A stretch of 23,423 nt of DNA from DASZIT01 sp036489495 (GTDB taxonomy: Bacteria; Actinomycetota; Acidimicrobiia; Acidimicrobiales; RAAP-2), in NCBI GenBank assembly GCA_036489495.1, contig DASXFR010000120.1:1-23423 (forward strand), read 5' to 3'. A program made the translations under genes and the position numbers. Below the pieces are notes generated by a model, which saw nothing but the letters and a program-made list of their open reading frames with translations, did not search any database and had not been told where the DNA came from. Below, in pieces: positions 1 through 6,670 of the stretch (its first letter is position 1; each line of letters begins with the position of its first letter).

Positions 1-2133
1 GATGGCGGCGGCCCCGAACCCCTTCAGAAGCGCCATGTGGTGGACTTCGCGGGCGCTTCCCGACTCGATGACCAACCCCACCTGGGTGCGGGTCTTCTCC
101 CGGACCAGGTGGTGGTGGACGGCCGACACCATCAGCAGGGACGGGATCGGGGCGTACTCGGCGGTGGAGTTCCGGTCGGAGAGCACGATGATGTCGGCAC
201 CGTCGGCGATGGCCACGCTGACCCGGAAGCGCACGTCCTCGATGGCCCGCCGCAGCCCCTCGCCTCCGCGGGCCACCTCGAAGAGCCCGTCCACCGCGAA
301 GGCCCGGTAGCCCGGGGTCTGTCCGTCCTCGTTGATGTAGAGCAACTTGGCCAGGTCGTCGTTGCTGATGACCGGCATCGGCAGCACGATCTGCCGGCAC
401 GACGCCGCCGTCGGCTCGAGCAGGTTCCGCTCCGGGCCGAGGGTGGAGGCCAGCGACGTCACCAGCTCCTCGCGGATGGCGTCGAGCGGCGGGTTGGTCA
501 CCTGGGCGAACAGCTGGGTGAAGTAGTCGTAGAGCAACCGCGGCCGCTCGGACAGCACCGCGATGGCGGCGTCGGAGCCCATCGACCCGTTCGGCTCGAC
601 CCCGGTCTTCGCCATCGGGCCGATGATCAGCCGGAGCTCCTCGTTGGTGTACCCGAACGCCCGCTGTCGTCCGATCACCGAGGCGTGCTGCGGAGTGAGC
701 ATGATCTTCGGGGGCAGGTCGTCGAGGTCGATCTGGCCCTCCTCCAGCCACTGGGCGTACGGGTGCTCTTCGGCCAGGGTCGACTTGATCTCCTCGTCGT
801 CGATGATCCTCCCGGCCGCCGTGTCGACCAGGAACATCTTCCCGGGTTGGAGCCGGCCCTTGCGGATCACCATGGACGACGGGACGTCGAGGACGCCGAC
901 CTCACTGGCCAGCACCACCAGCCCGTCCGTGGTGACCCAGTACCGGGCTGGGCGGAGCCCGTTCCGGTCCAGCACCGCACCGATGGTCGTCCCGTCGGTG
1001 AACGCCACCGCCGCCGGGCCGTCCCACGGCTCCATCAGCGACGAGTGGTAGCGGTAGAAGGCGCGGCGGGCGGGGTCCATGGCCCGGTGGTTCTCCCAGG
1101 CTTCGGGAATCATCATCAGCACCGCGTGGTGCAGCGGCCGGCCTCCGAGGTGGAGGAGTTCGAGGACCTCGTCGAAGGAGGCCGAGTCGCTGGCCCCGGC
1201 GGTGAGGATCGGGAAAGCCCGGTCGAGGCCGGGGATGAGGTCGGTGGCGCACAGCGCCTCCCGGGCCCGCATCCAGTTGCGGTTGCCGGCCAGGGTGTTG
1301 ATCTCACCGTTGTGGGCCAGGTACCGGTACGGGTGGGCCAGGGCCCACGACGGAAAGGTGTTGGTGGAGAACCGGGAGTGGACCAGCGCCAGCCCGCTCT
1401 CCACCCGGGGGTCGGAGAGGTCGGTGTAGAACTCGGCCAGCTGGTGAGAGGTGAGCATCCCCTTGTAGTTGACGGTCCGGGCCGACAGCGAGGCCAGATA
1501 GCAGTCGTCGATATCGTGTTCGGCCCGTTTCCGGAGCACGAAGGTGATCCGGTCGATGGCCAGAGCGGGGTCGTCTCCGGCCAGCCCGGTGGCCACCGCC
1601 GGGGCCACGAACACCTGGTGGAGCGAGGGCATGTCCCCCCGGGCCACCGACCCCAGGGTCTGGTCGTTGAAGGGGACCTCCCGCCATCCGAGGACCGAGA
1701 GGCCCTCTTCTTCGGCCAGCTGCTCGATGCCGGTCCGGGCCTTGGCCGCCTCCGACGGGTCGCGGGACAGGAAGGCGATCCCGGTGGCGTAGTGCCCGGC
1801 CTCGGGGAGGTCGAATCCGACTACCTCCCGGTAGAACCGGTGAGGGATCTGCAGCAGGATGCCGGCGCCGTCTCCGCTGTCCTCCTCGCTGCCGGTCGCC
1901 CCTCGGTGGGCCAGGTGCTCGAGGGCGGTGATGCCGCGACGGACCAGCGCGTGGGAGGGTCGGCCATGGAGGTCGGCGACCAGGGCGATCCCGCAGGCGT
2001 CGTGCTCGAAGCCGGGATCGTAGAGGCCCTCGGTCGGGACCCGGGAGCGCACCCCGGGGCGGCGCGGCCCTCCCCGCAGTGTCACCGGAGTACCAAAAGT
2101 TGGGTCGGCGAAGGTGCCGGGCAAGGTCGTCAT
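1..2133 (-). CDS. gltB: Glutamate synthase (GOGAT) large subunit, N-terminal 711 residues, truncated by the window edge
   Basis: Transfers the amide nitrogen of glutamine to 2-oxoglutarate to give two glutamates, working with a GltD-type small subunit in the cytoplasm. Translation from ATG 2133 gives a 46-residue leader and then Cys47 in EHDACGIA. This Cys is the class II amidotransferase nucleophile, normally exposed by removal of the propeptide. HRGATG and GDGAGILLQIP follow, then HSRFSTNTFPSW and AHNGEINTLAGNRNW, all typical of the GATase-2 domain (to about residue 430). The central domain follows, with NGSMGSDAAIAVLSERPR and FTQLFAQVTNPPLD. The FMN/Fe-S domain and C-terminal beta-helix of the usual ~1500-residue protein lie beyond position 1. 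The start is supported by GGAG (plus-strand complement 2141-2144) 7 nt upstream. The gene is divergent from thiO. Identification is secure; the missing half simply lies outside the window. Confidence 0.96.
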   Translation of the reverse strand, partial: MTTLPGTFADPTFGTPVTLRGGPRRPGVRSRVPTEGLYDPGFEHDACGIALVADLHGRPSHALVRRGITALEHLAHRGATGSEEDSGDGAGILLQIPHRFYREVVGFDLPEAGHYATGIAFLSRDPSEAAKARTGIEQLAEEEGLSVLGWREVPFNDQTLGSVARGDMPSLHQVFVAPAVATGLAGDDPALAIDRITFVLRKRAEHDIDDCYLASLSARTVNYKGMLTSHQLAEFYTDLSDPRVESGLALVHSRFSTNTFPSWALAHPYRYLAHNGEINTLAGNRNWMRAREALCATDLIPGLDRAFPILTAGASDSASFDEVLELLHLGGRPLHHAVLMMIPEAWENHRAMDPARRAFYRYHSSLMEPWDGPAAVAFTDGTTIGAVLDRNGLRPARYWVTTDGLVVLASEVGVLDVPSSMVIRKGRLQPGKMFLVDTAAGRIIDDEEIKSTLAEEHPYAQWLEEGQIDLDDLPPKIMLTPQHASVIGRQRAFGYTNEELRLIIGPMAKTGVEPNGSMGSDAAIAVLSERPRLLYDYFTQLFAQVTNPPLDAIREELVTSLASTLGPERNLLEPTAASCRQIVLPMPVISNDDLAKLLYINEDGQTPGYRAFAVDGLFEVARGGEGLRRAIEDVRFRVSVAIADGADIIVLSDRNSTAEYAPIPSLLMVSAVHHHLVREKTRTQVGLVIESGSAREVHHMALLKGFGAAAI

Positions 2134-2203
2134 CGGGTCGCTCCATTGAGGGAGTTGAGATCTTCTTCGCTCGGGACGACGCTGGCCCATCTGCGGTCCG
2201 AAC

Positions 2204-2209
2204 ATCGTA
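2204..2209 (-). promoter_or_regulatory. Candidate -10 element of gltB
   Basis: TACGAT read on the minus strand fits the actinobacterial TANNNT -10 pattern. A start about 7 nt downstream would give gltB a leader of roughly 60-65 nt with a Shine-Dalgarno site, unlike the leaderless arrangement proposed for the divergent thiO. I see no convincing -35 hexamer. Confidence 0.45.
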
Positions 2210-2245
2210 CACGGTGGACCGTCCATTCCGGCTACTTCCGGGCCG

Positions 2246-2251
2246 TACCAT
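2246..2251 (+). promoter_or_regulatory. Leaderless-type -10 element of thiO
   Basis: TACCAT lies 6 nt before the thiO ATG (2258), so transcription would begin at or next to the start codon. The intervening ggggag resembles a Shine-Dalgarno sequence but abuts the ATG with no spacer, so it is badly placed to act as one. The promoter reading explains the spacing better. Confidence 0.6.
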
Positions 2252-2257
2252 GGGGAG

Positions 2258-3439
2258 ATGCCGGATCCTGACCCGCTCGACGTGGTGGTGGTGGGCGGCG
2301 GGGTGATCGGCCTGTCCGTCGCCTGGAGAGCCGCCGCCGCCGGATTGGCGGTGGCGGTGGTCGACCCCCGGCCGGGCCACGGCGCCACCTGGGCGGCCGC
2401 CGGCATGCTCGGCCCGGTCGGCGAGGCCCACTTCGGCGAAGAGGCTCTGGCCCGGGCCAACGTGGCCGCCGCTCGCCAGTGGCCGGCCTTCGCCGGCGAC
2501 CTGGAGGCAGCCTCGAACCAAGGGGTGGGCTACCGGCGGTCGGGGACGGTCCTGGCCGCCATGGACCCCTCCGACCGGCGGGTGGTCGACGATGTGCTCG
2601 GGTACCAGCTGTCGCTGGGGCTCTCCCCCCGGAGGCTGTCCTCCCGGGAGTGTCGGGAGCTCGAGCCGCTGCTGGCTCCCGGCATCGGGGGCGGGGCCGA
2701 GTTCCCCGACGATCATCAGGTCGACAACCGCCAACTGGTCGACGGGTTGCTGGCCGCCGGCCGGCACGCCGGGGTGACCCTGGTGACCGACGAGGTCGCC
2801 GGGGTGGCATCGTCGGCCGGCCGGGCCACCGGGGTGATCCTCGGCCGGGGCGACCCTATCGCCGCCGGCGCGGTGGTGATCGCCGCCGGATGCTGGTCGG
2901 GGCAGTTGGGCGGCGTCCCCGAGCCACTCCTCCCCCCGGTGCGGCCGGTGAAAGGGCTGACCGTCCGGATCCGGGCCTCGTCCGGCACCCCGCGGCTCCG
3001 CCGGATCGTCCGCGGCCTGGTTCACGGGAGACCCTGCTACCTGGTCCCCCGGGAGGACGGCACGGTGGTCATCGGGGCCACCGTCGAGGAGAAGGGGTTC
3101 GACCTCAGCGTCCAGGTGGGGTCGGTGCACGACCTCCTCCGGGATGCCCGGGCCATCGTCCCCGCCCTCGACGAGTACGAATTGGTCGAGACCTCCACCG
3201 GCTTGCGCCCGGGGTCCCCGGACAACGCCCCGCTGATCGGGACCACGTCGATGGCGGGCCTGATCATCGCCACCGGCCACTACCGCAACGGCATCCTGCT
3301 GGCGCCGGTCACCGCCGACGCGGTGGTGGCGCTGCTGGAGGGCCGAGTGGTGCCCGAGTTCCTGTTGCCGTTCGGACCCGACCGGTTCGCGACTCCCGCC
3401 GGGGTTGGGGGGCCGGGCCGGGCCCGGGTCCCGACATGA
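2258..3439 (+). CDS. thiO: Glycine oxidase ThiO (FAD-dependent, thiazole branch of thiamine synthesis)
   Basis: Oxidises glycine with O2 to the iminoacetate (dehydroglycine) that ThiG uses to build the thiamine thiazole. The 393-residue length is normal for the DAO/GlyOx family. The N-terminus has the Rossmann FAD motif GGGVIG (residues 13-18) followed by an acidic strand end VVDPRPG. GATWAAAGMLGP is typical of ThiO, and the C-terminus has STGLRPGSPDNAPLIG and ATGHYRNGILLAP, the family's flavin and substrate-carboxylate region with its conserved Arg. The stop codon overlaps the thiS start (ATGA at 3436-3439), so the two are translationally coupled. Four linked thiamine genes make the assignment firm. 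The last ~20 residues are Gly/Arg/Pro-rich and of unknown use. Confidence 0.94.
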   Translation: MPDPDPLDVVVVGGGVIGLSVAWRAAAAGLAVAVVDPRPGHGATWAAAGMLGPVGEAHFGEEALARANVAAARQWPAFAGDLEAASNQGVGYRRSGTVLAAMDPSDRRVVDDVLGYQLSLGLSPRRLSSRECRELEPLLAPGIGGGAEFPDDHQVDNRQLVDGLLAAGRHAGVTLVTDEVAGVASSAGRATGVILGRGDPIAAGAVVIAAGCWSGQLGGVPEPLLPPVRPVKGLTVRIRASSGTPRLRRIVRGLVHGRPCYLVPREDGTVVIGATVEEKGFDLSVQVGSVHDLLRDARAIVPALDEYELVETSTGLRPGSPDNAPLIGTTSMAGLIIATGHYRNGILLAPVTADAVVALLEGRVVPEFLLPFGPDRFATPAGVGGPGRARVPT

Positions 3440-3639
3440 GCACCTTCCAGGTGAACGGAACCGAGTGGGACGGCCCCCCGGAGTCGACGGTGGCCGATCT
3501 GGTCGGCCAGTGGTGCCCCTCCCCCCGGGGGGTGGCGGTGGCCTGCAACGGCGAGGTGGTGCCGAAGAGCCGCTGGGGCGACACCCGCCTGGTCCTCGGC
3601 GACCGCATCGAGATCGTCACCGCCGTCGCCGGCGGGTGA
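3436..3639 (+). CDS. thiS: Sulfur carrier protein ThiS
   Basis: A 67-residue ubiquitin-like sulfur carrier. Its C-terminal Gly-Gly is adenylated and converted to a thiocarboxylate, which donates sulfur to the ThiG thiazole synthase reaction. The sequence starts MSTFQVNGTEW, has the core VAVACNGEVVPKSRW, continues GDRIEIVTAVA and ends exactly at Gly-Gly, the diagnostic feature. Length is normal for the family. It starts inside the thiO stop codon (4-nt overlap) and is followed 23 nt later by thiG. The adenylating enzyme (ThiF or a homologue) is not in this window. Confidence 0.95.
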   Translation: MSTFQVNGTEWDGPPESTVADLVGQWCPSPRGVAVACNGEVVPKSRWGDTRLVLGDRIEIVTAVAGG

Positions 3640-3649
3640 CGGGTCCCGG

Positions 3650-3655
3650 TACCGT
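3650..3655 (+). promoter_or_regulatory. Leaderless-type -10 element of thiG (internal operon promoter)
   Basis: TACCGT sits 7 nt before the thiG ATG (3663), inside the 23-nt thiS-thiG spacer. It would give thiG-thiD a transcript of their own in addition to read-through from thiO. Spacing matches other candidate leaderless starts in the window. Confidence 0.5.
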
Positions 3656-3662
3656 GGACGGG

Positions 3663-4466
3663 ATGGACCCGCTCGACACCTCGGCCCCCGGGATGTCCGA
3701 CGACGCCTTCGTCATGGCCGGCGAGGTCATCGGGTCGCGGCTCATCCTCGGCTCCGGGGGGATGTCCAGCCCCGAGGCGTTCGCCGACGCGCTGACCGCC
3801 TCGAAGGCGACGATGGCGACGGTGGCAGTGCGCCGGGTCGACCCCCGCACCCAGCACTCGTTGATCGACCTGCTGGCTGACCACCATGTCACGGTGCTGC
3901 CCAACACGGCTGGCTGCTTCACCGCCTCGGAAGCGGTGCTGACGGCCAAGCTGGCCCGGGAGGCGTTCGAGACCGACTGGCTGAAGCTCGAGGTCATCGG
4001 CGACGACCTCACCCTCCTTCCCGATCCGGTCGAGCTGCTGACCGCGGCCGAGGAGCTGGTCGACGAGGGATTCGTCGTCCTTCCCTATACCAACGACGAC
4101 CCGGTGATGGCCCGCCGTCTCGAGCAGCTGGGCTGCGCGGCGATCATGCCCCTCGGCTCCCCGATCGGAAGCGGGCTGGGGATTCGCAACCCCCACAACA
4201 TCAGCCTCATCGTCGAACAGGCCGGGGTCCCGGTCATCCTGGATGCCGGCATCGGAACCGCCTCCGACGCCTGTGTGGCCATGGAACTGGGCTGTGACGC
4301 CGTCCTGGTGGCTTCGGCCATCACCCGGGCCCATCAGCCGGCGCTGATGGCCGCCGCCGTCCGGGACGCGGTCACCGCCGGGCGCCGGGCCCGTTCCGCC
4401 GGCCGGATCCCCCGGCGACTGCACGCCAAAGCGTCGAGTCCCACGGTCGGCCTGATCGACGGATGA
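3663..4466 (+). CDS. thiG: Thiazole synthase ThiG
   Basis: Condenses 1-deoxy-D-xylulose 5-phosphate, the ThiO product (dehydroglycine) and ThiS-thiocarboxylate sulfur into the thiazole phosphate of thiamine. The protein is 267 residues, normal for a TIM-barrel ThiG. Hallmarks are SRLILGSGG near the start, the Schiff-base lysine Lys108 in WLKLEVIGD, then LLPDPVELL, CAAIMPLGSPIGSG, and the phosphate-binding stretch VILDAGIGTASDA. ATG 3663 was chosen because a TACCGT -10 lies 7 nt upstream; Met11 (ATG 3693) is a weaker alternative. The stop overlaps the thiD start by 4 nt (ATGA). Confidence 0.95.
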   Translation: MDPLDTSAPGMSDDAFVMAGEVIGSRLILGSGGMSSPEAFADALTASKATMATVAVRRVDPRTQHSLIDLLADHHVTVLPNTAGCFTASEAVLTAKLAREAFETDWLKLEVIGDDLTLLPDPVELLTAAEELVDEGFVVLPYTNDDPVMARRLEQLGCAAIMPLGSPIGSGLGIRNPHNISLIVEQAGVPVILDAGIGTASDACVAMELGCDAVLVASAITRAHQPALMAAAVRDAVTAGRRARSAGRIPRRLHAKASSPTVGLIDG

Positions 4467-5299
4467 CCGGCCAACCGCCGGTGGCGCTGACCATCGCCGG
4501 CTCCGACTCCGGCGCCGGTGCCGGGATCCAGGCCGACATCAAGACCATGGGGGCGCTCGGAGCCTTCGCGGTGACCGCCGTCACCGCGGTGACCGCCCAG
4601 AACACCGCGGCGGTGGAAGGGGTGCACGTCCTCCCGTCGGAATTCGTCCGCCAGCAGATCGCCACCGTGCTGGCCGACCTGCCGGTGGCCGCCACCAAGA
4701 CCGGGATGCTGGCCGACGTCGACATCATCGCGGTGGTCGGCCAGTGCGCCGGGTCCGGCGACCTGCCGAAGCTGGTGGTCGACCCGGTGATGGTCTCCTC
4801 CTCCGGGCAGCCGCTGCTGGGCGACGGCGGGGTGAGCGCCTACCGGGACCTCCTGGTGCCGTTCGCGTTGGTGGTGACCCCCAACCTCTGGGAGGCCGCC
4901 TTGCTGTGCGACGCCGACCCGGCCGGCCTGACCGGCGTGGACGCCATGGCCGACGCCGCCCGCACCATCCACGCCCTGGGCCCCGGCTGGGTGTTGGTCA
5001 AGGGCGGTCACCTGGCCGGCGTCGAGCCCGGTGGCGATGCCCGGACCCTCCCGTCGGTTCCGGACGTCCTCTACGACGGGACGACGGTGAGCGTCCTCCA
5101 AGCCGACCGGGTGGACACCCCCAACTCCCATGGCACCGGCTGCTCGCTGTCGGCCGCCATCGCCGCCAAGCTGGCGGCGGGAGCCGACGTGCCCGCCGCC
5201 GTCACCGAGGCCAAGGCGTTCGTCCACCGGGCCTTGGTCGGGGGGGTGGCCTGGCGACTGGGGAAGGGCCATGGACCCCTCGACCACTTCGGGAGATGA
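4463..5299 (+). CDS. thiD: Hydroxymethylpyrimidine / phosphomethylpyrimidine kinase ThiD
   Basis: Phosphorylates 4-amino-5-hydroxymethyl-2-methylpyrimidine and its monophosphate to the diphosphate used for coupling with the thiazole. It is a ribokinase-fold protein of 278 residues with the signature TIAGSDSGAGAGIQADIKT at the N-terminus, KTGMLAD, VVDPVMVSSSGQPLL, VVTPNLWEA, VLVKGGH and the anion-hole/catalytic segment DTPNSHGTGCSLSAAIA. The local repeat VTAVTAVTAQ is coded by near-identical GTGACCGCC/GTCACCGCG units and replaces the commoner VVTALTAQ. The gene is coupled to thiG by a 4-nt overlap and is last in the operon, followed at once by a hairpin. There is no ThiE fusion, and ThiC and ThiE are not in the window. 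Confidence 0.95.
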   Translation: MTGQPPVALTIAGSDSGAGAGIQADIKTMGALGAFAVTAVTAVTAQNTAAVEGVHVLPSEFVRQQIATVLADLPVAATKTGMLADVDIIAVVGQCAGSGDLPKLVVDPVMVSSSGQPLLGDGGVSAYRDLLVPFALVVTPNLWEAALLCDADPAGLTGVDAMADAARTIHALGPGWVLVKGGHLAGVEPGGDARTLPSVPDVLYDGTTVSVLQADRVDTPNSHGTGCSLSAAIAAKLAAGADVPAAVTEAKAFVHRALVGGVAWRLGKGHGPLDHFGR

Positions 5300-5300
5300 C

Positions 5301-5336
5301 AGCGGCCGGGTCTTGACGACCCGGCCGCTCCCCCCT
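5301..5336 (+). terminator. Factor-independent-like terminator after thiD
   Basis: A perfect 12-bp stem (AGCGGCCGGGTC at 5301-5312, GACCCGGCCGCT at 5318-5329) with a 5-nt loop starts 2 nt after the thiD stop and is followed by a C-run and TTT. The tail is poor in T, which is common for actinobacterial terminators. The hairpin is symmetric and could also stop minus-strand transcripts. Confidence 0.75.
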
Positions 5337-5355
5337 TTGTCTCACAGGAACCTGC

Positions 5356-5372
5356 ATCCGGCCGGGCCGGAT
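5356..5372. repeat. Interrupted palindrome ATCCGGCC-G-GGCCGGAT
   Basis: Two perfect 8-base arms around a single central base. Because the centre is so short it could be a protein-binding dyad or part of a cruciform; as RNA it would need to open to a larger loop. Function unknown. Confidence 0.6.
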
Positions 5373-5458
5373 ACCCCCTCCTGTCGACGCTGCTTGCGCA
5401 GACGCCGTCGCTTTCCACAGTCTTATGGATGGTCCTCGAAATGTAAACCAGCCTGACC

Positions 5459-5470
5459 AGGAACGTTCCT
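5459..5470. repeat. Perfect 12-bp palindrome AGGAACGTTCCT, possible operator
   Basis: A self-complementary 12-mer in the AT-richer part of the spacer. On the minus strand it lies about 25 nt upstream of a TACATT hexamer, roughly where a -35 region or operator would be. It does not match the actinobacterial LexA box, which has a 4-base spacer between GAAC and GTTC. Confidence 0.5.
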
Positions 5471-5594
5471 TCCAAGACCTCGCCACTGCTACCCAACGTG
5501 GTCGATTGAGGTCTCAGAGAGAGCGAGAATCATTCGAAATGGCTCCCCCGGGCCATCCTCGCCACCAACTGGACGCCCTCGGTGACCCCCGGCC

Positions 5595-5600
5595 TAGCGT
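5595..5600 (+). promoter_or_regulatory. Leaderless-type -10 element of the small membrane protein gene
   Basis: TAGCGT lies 6 nt before ATG 5607. No Shine-Dalgarno sequence is present in the last 15 nt, so initiation from a leaderless transcript is the simplest reading. Confidence 0.5.
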
Positions 5601-5606
5601 GTCGGG

Positions 5607-6017
5607 ATGAGCAACGACTACTTCCGGACCACTGCCCGCCTCGTCGCCTGGGGCCGGGTGGGGGTGGGAACCGCGGCGGTGCTCACCCCTTCCCTGGTGG
5701 CCCGGCCCTGGGTCGGCGATGTCGGGGACGACGTCCCGGCCCGGCTGCTGGCCCGGGCCATGGGCGGCCGGGATCTGGTACTGGGGATCGGCACCCTCCG
5801 CGGCTTGTCGGTGTCCGATGCCGAGGGCCGGCCCTGGGTCGCCCTCGGCGGGGTCGCCGACCTGGTGGACGCGGTGGCCACGCTGGTGGCCTTCGGCCAC
5901 CTCCCCCGGCGGGCCCGGTGGGCTTATCTGGCCATCGCGGTGGGGGCAGCGGTCACCTGCACCCGGGCCGCCATCGCCCTCGACTCGTCGACCGACGCAC
6001 CGCCCCGGCCGGCCTGA
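5607..6017 (+). CDS. Small four-helix membrane protein, DUF4267-like
   Basis: A 136-residue protein whose hydrophobic stretches (about residues 12-30, 50-68, 75-95 and 103-122) suggest up to four membrane helices. It contains GRVGVGTAAVLTPSLVARPWVG, LLARAMGGRDLVLGIGTL and a later ALGGVADLVDAVATL. This pattern of RxxARxxGxRDxxLGxG followed by a D-x-x-D-A segment recalls actinobacterial DUF4267-type proteins of unknown function. I recognise the pattern only from memory, so the family name is tentative. The C-terminal tail is Pro/Asp-rich and probably unstructured. The ParA-like gene follows 55 nt later on the same strand and may be co-transcribed. No enzymatic motif is visible. Confidence 0.75.
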   Translation: MSNDYFRTTARLVAWGRVGVGTAAVLTPSLVARPWVGDVGDDVPARLLARAMGGRDLVLGIGTLRGLSVSDAEGRPWVALGGVADLVDAVATLVAFGHLPRRARWAYLAIAVGAAVTCTRAAIALDSSTDAPPRPA

Positions 6018-6072
6018 ACCGCTCCGGAATCGGGGTTCCGGCCCTGCGCACGGATGTGCGATCATCCCTCGT

Positions 6073-6657
6073 ATGAACATCGTCGTCAGCAATGTGAAGG
6101 GTGGGGTCGGCAAGACCACCACCGCCGTCTACCTGGCCGCCGCCGCGGTGGATCGGGGGTACGACCCGGTGGTACTCATCGATGCCGACCGGCAGGCATC
6201 GGCGGCCGAGTGGCTGGAGACCAGCCCGATCGAGGGCGTGGAGCTGGTGGAAGGGCCGTCGGAGCGCACCGTGGTGCGGGCCATGAACAACAACGACGGG
6301 CTGTCGGTGGTGGACACCCCACCCGGCGATGAGCGCATCGTCCGGGCCGCCATCGGAGGGGCAGACGCGGTGGTCATCCCGACTCGGGCCGGCGGGGTGG
6401 AGTTCACCCGGGTGGCCGCCACCTTGGAGATCATCCCGAAGCGGACGCCGTTCGGGGTGGTGATCTGCGCCGCCCGCATCGGGACCAACGATCTGACCGA
6501 GACCATCGACTGGTGGACCGAACAGAAGGTTCCGATCTGGGGGGTGATCCCCGAGCGGGTGGGGATTGCCGCCGGGCCGGATTCGCGGCTGTACCGCGAA
6601 GGGCTCGACGGCTACGACGCCGTCCTCAAGAAGGCGCTCCGCCGGTCCTCGCGGTAG
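6073..6657 (+). CDS. Orphan ParA/MinD-type P-loop ATPase
   Basis: A 194-residue deviant-Walker ATPase. It has KGGVGKTT (residues 9-16, with the signature first lysine), DADRQASA as the switch I / A' region, and VVDTPPGD as Walker B. Such proteins dimerise on ATP binding and position DNA, plasmids or protein cargo. It is shorter than chromosomal ParA/Soj (about 250+), lacks an N-terminal DNA-binding extension, and has no parB, parS-like repeat or cell-division neighbour here, so it is an orphan. The closest class is the small ParA-like proteins (McdA- or VirC1-like), which could position a cargo. Cargo is unknown. GATCAT, 7 nt before ATG 6073, is a weak -10 match (first base not T). The stop is convergent with the phosphoesterase, 13 bp apart. 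Confidence 0.88.
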   Translation: MNIVVSNVKGGVGKTTTAVYLAAAAVDRGYDPVVLIDADRQASAAEWLETSPIEGVELVEGPSERTVVRAMNNNDGLSVVDTPPGDERIVRAAIGGADAVVIPTRAGGVEFTRVAATLEIIPKRTPFGVVICAARIGTNDLTETIDWWTEQKVPIWGVIPERVGIAAGPDSRLYREGLDGYDAVLKKALRRSSR

Positions 6658-6670
6658 CTCCGGGTCTGCC

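Larger units (their letters stand above)
5330..5606. other. Gene-free spacer of lower GC, with two palindromes and candidate promoters
   Basis: Between the thiD terminator and the next gene I see no convincing coding region. The part around 5410-5540 is clearly less GC-rich than the rest of the window. It holds an interrupted palindrome (ATCCGGCC, one base, GGCCGGAT; 5356-5372) and a perfect 12-bp palindrome AGGAACGTTCCT (5459-5470). It also holds a minus-strand TACATT (5429-5434 region) and the TAGCGT -10 of the following gene. A 61-codon frame at 5425-5610 was rejected because of mixed third-position bases. Confidence 0.6.

Noticed and set aside
37..2271. Long plus-strand open frame opposite gltB, and similar long frames opposite other genes
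   Set aside because: Their translations are rich in Arg, Gly, Pro and His with no family motif; they are antisense shadows of the real genes caused by high GC.
4571..4605. Repeat of GTGACCGCC / GTCACCGCG inside thiD
   Set aside because: It encodes the VTAVTAVTAQ segment, a conserved position of the ThiD family, so it is explained by coding and not a DNA element.
5459..5470. AGGAACGTTCCT as an SOS (LexA) box
   Set aside because: The actinobacterial box needs a 4-base spacer between GAAC and GTTC, which is absent here, and no DNA-repair gene is adjacent.
5500..5560. tRNA-like segment around ATTCGAAAT in the spacer before 5607
   Set aside because: The flanking bases do not form T- or anticodon stems and there is no acceptor pairing; ATTCGAAT-like motifs occur by chance.
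5425..5610. A 61-codon plus-strand frame ending in an ATGA overlap with the 5607 gene
   Set aside because: Third codon positions are about half A/T while real genes here are almost all G/C at that position. It has no ribosome binding site and no recognisable protein; the overlap is probably chance.
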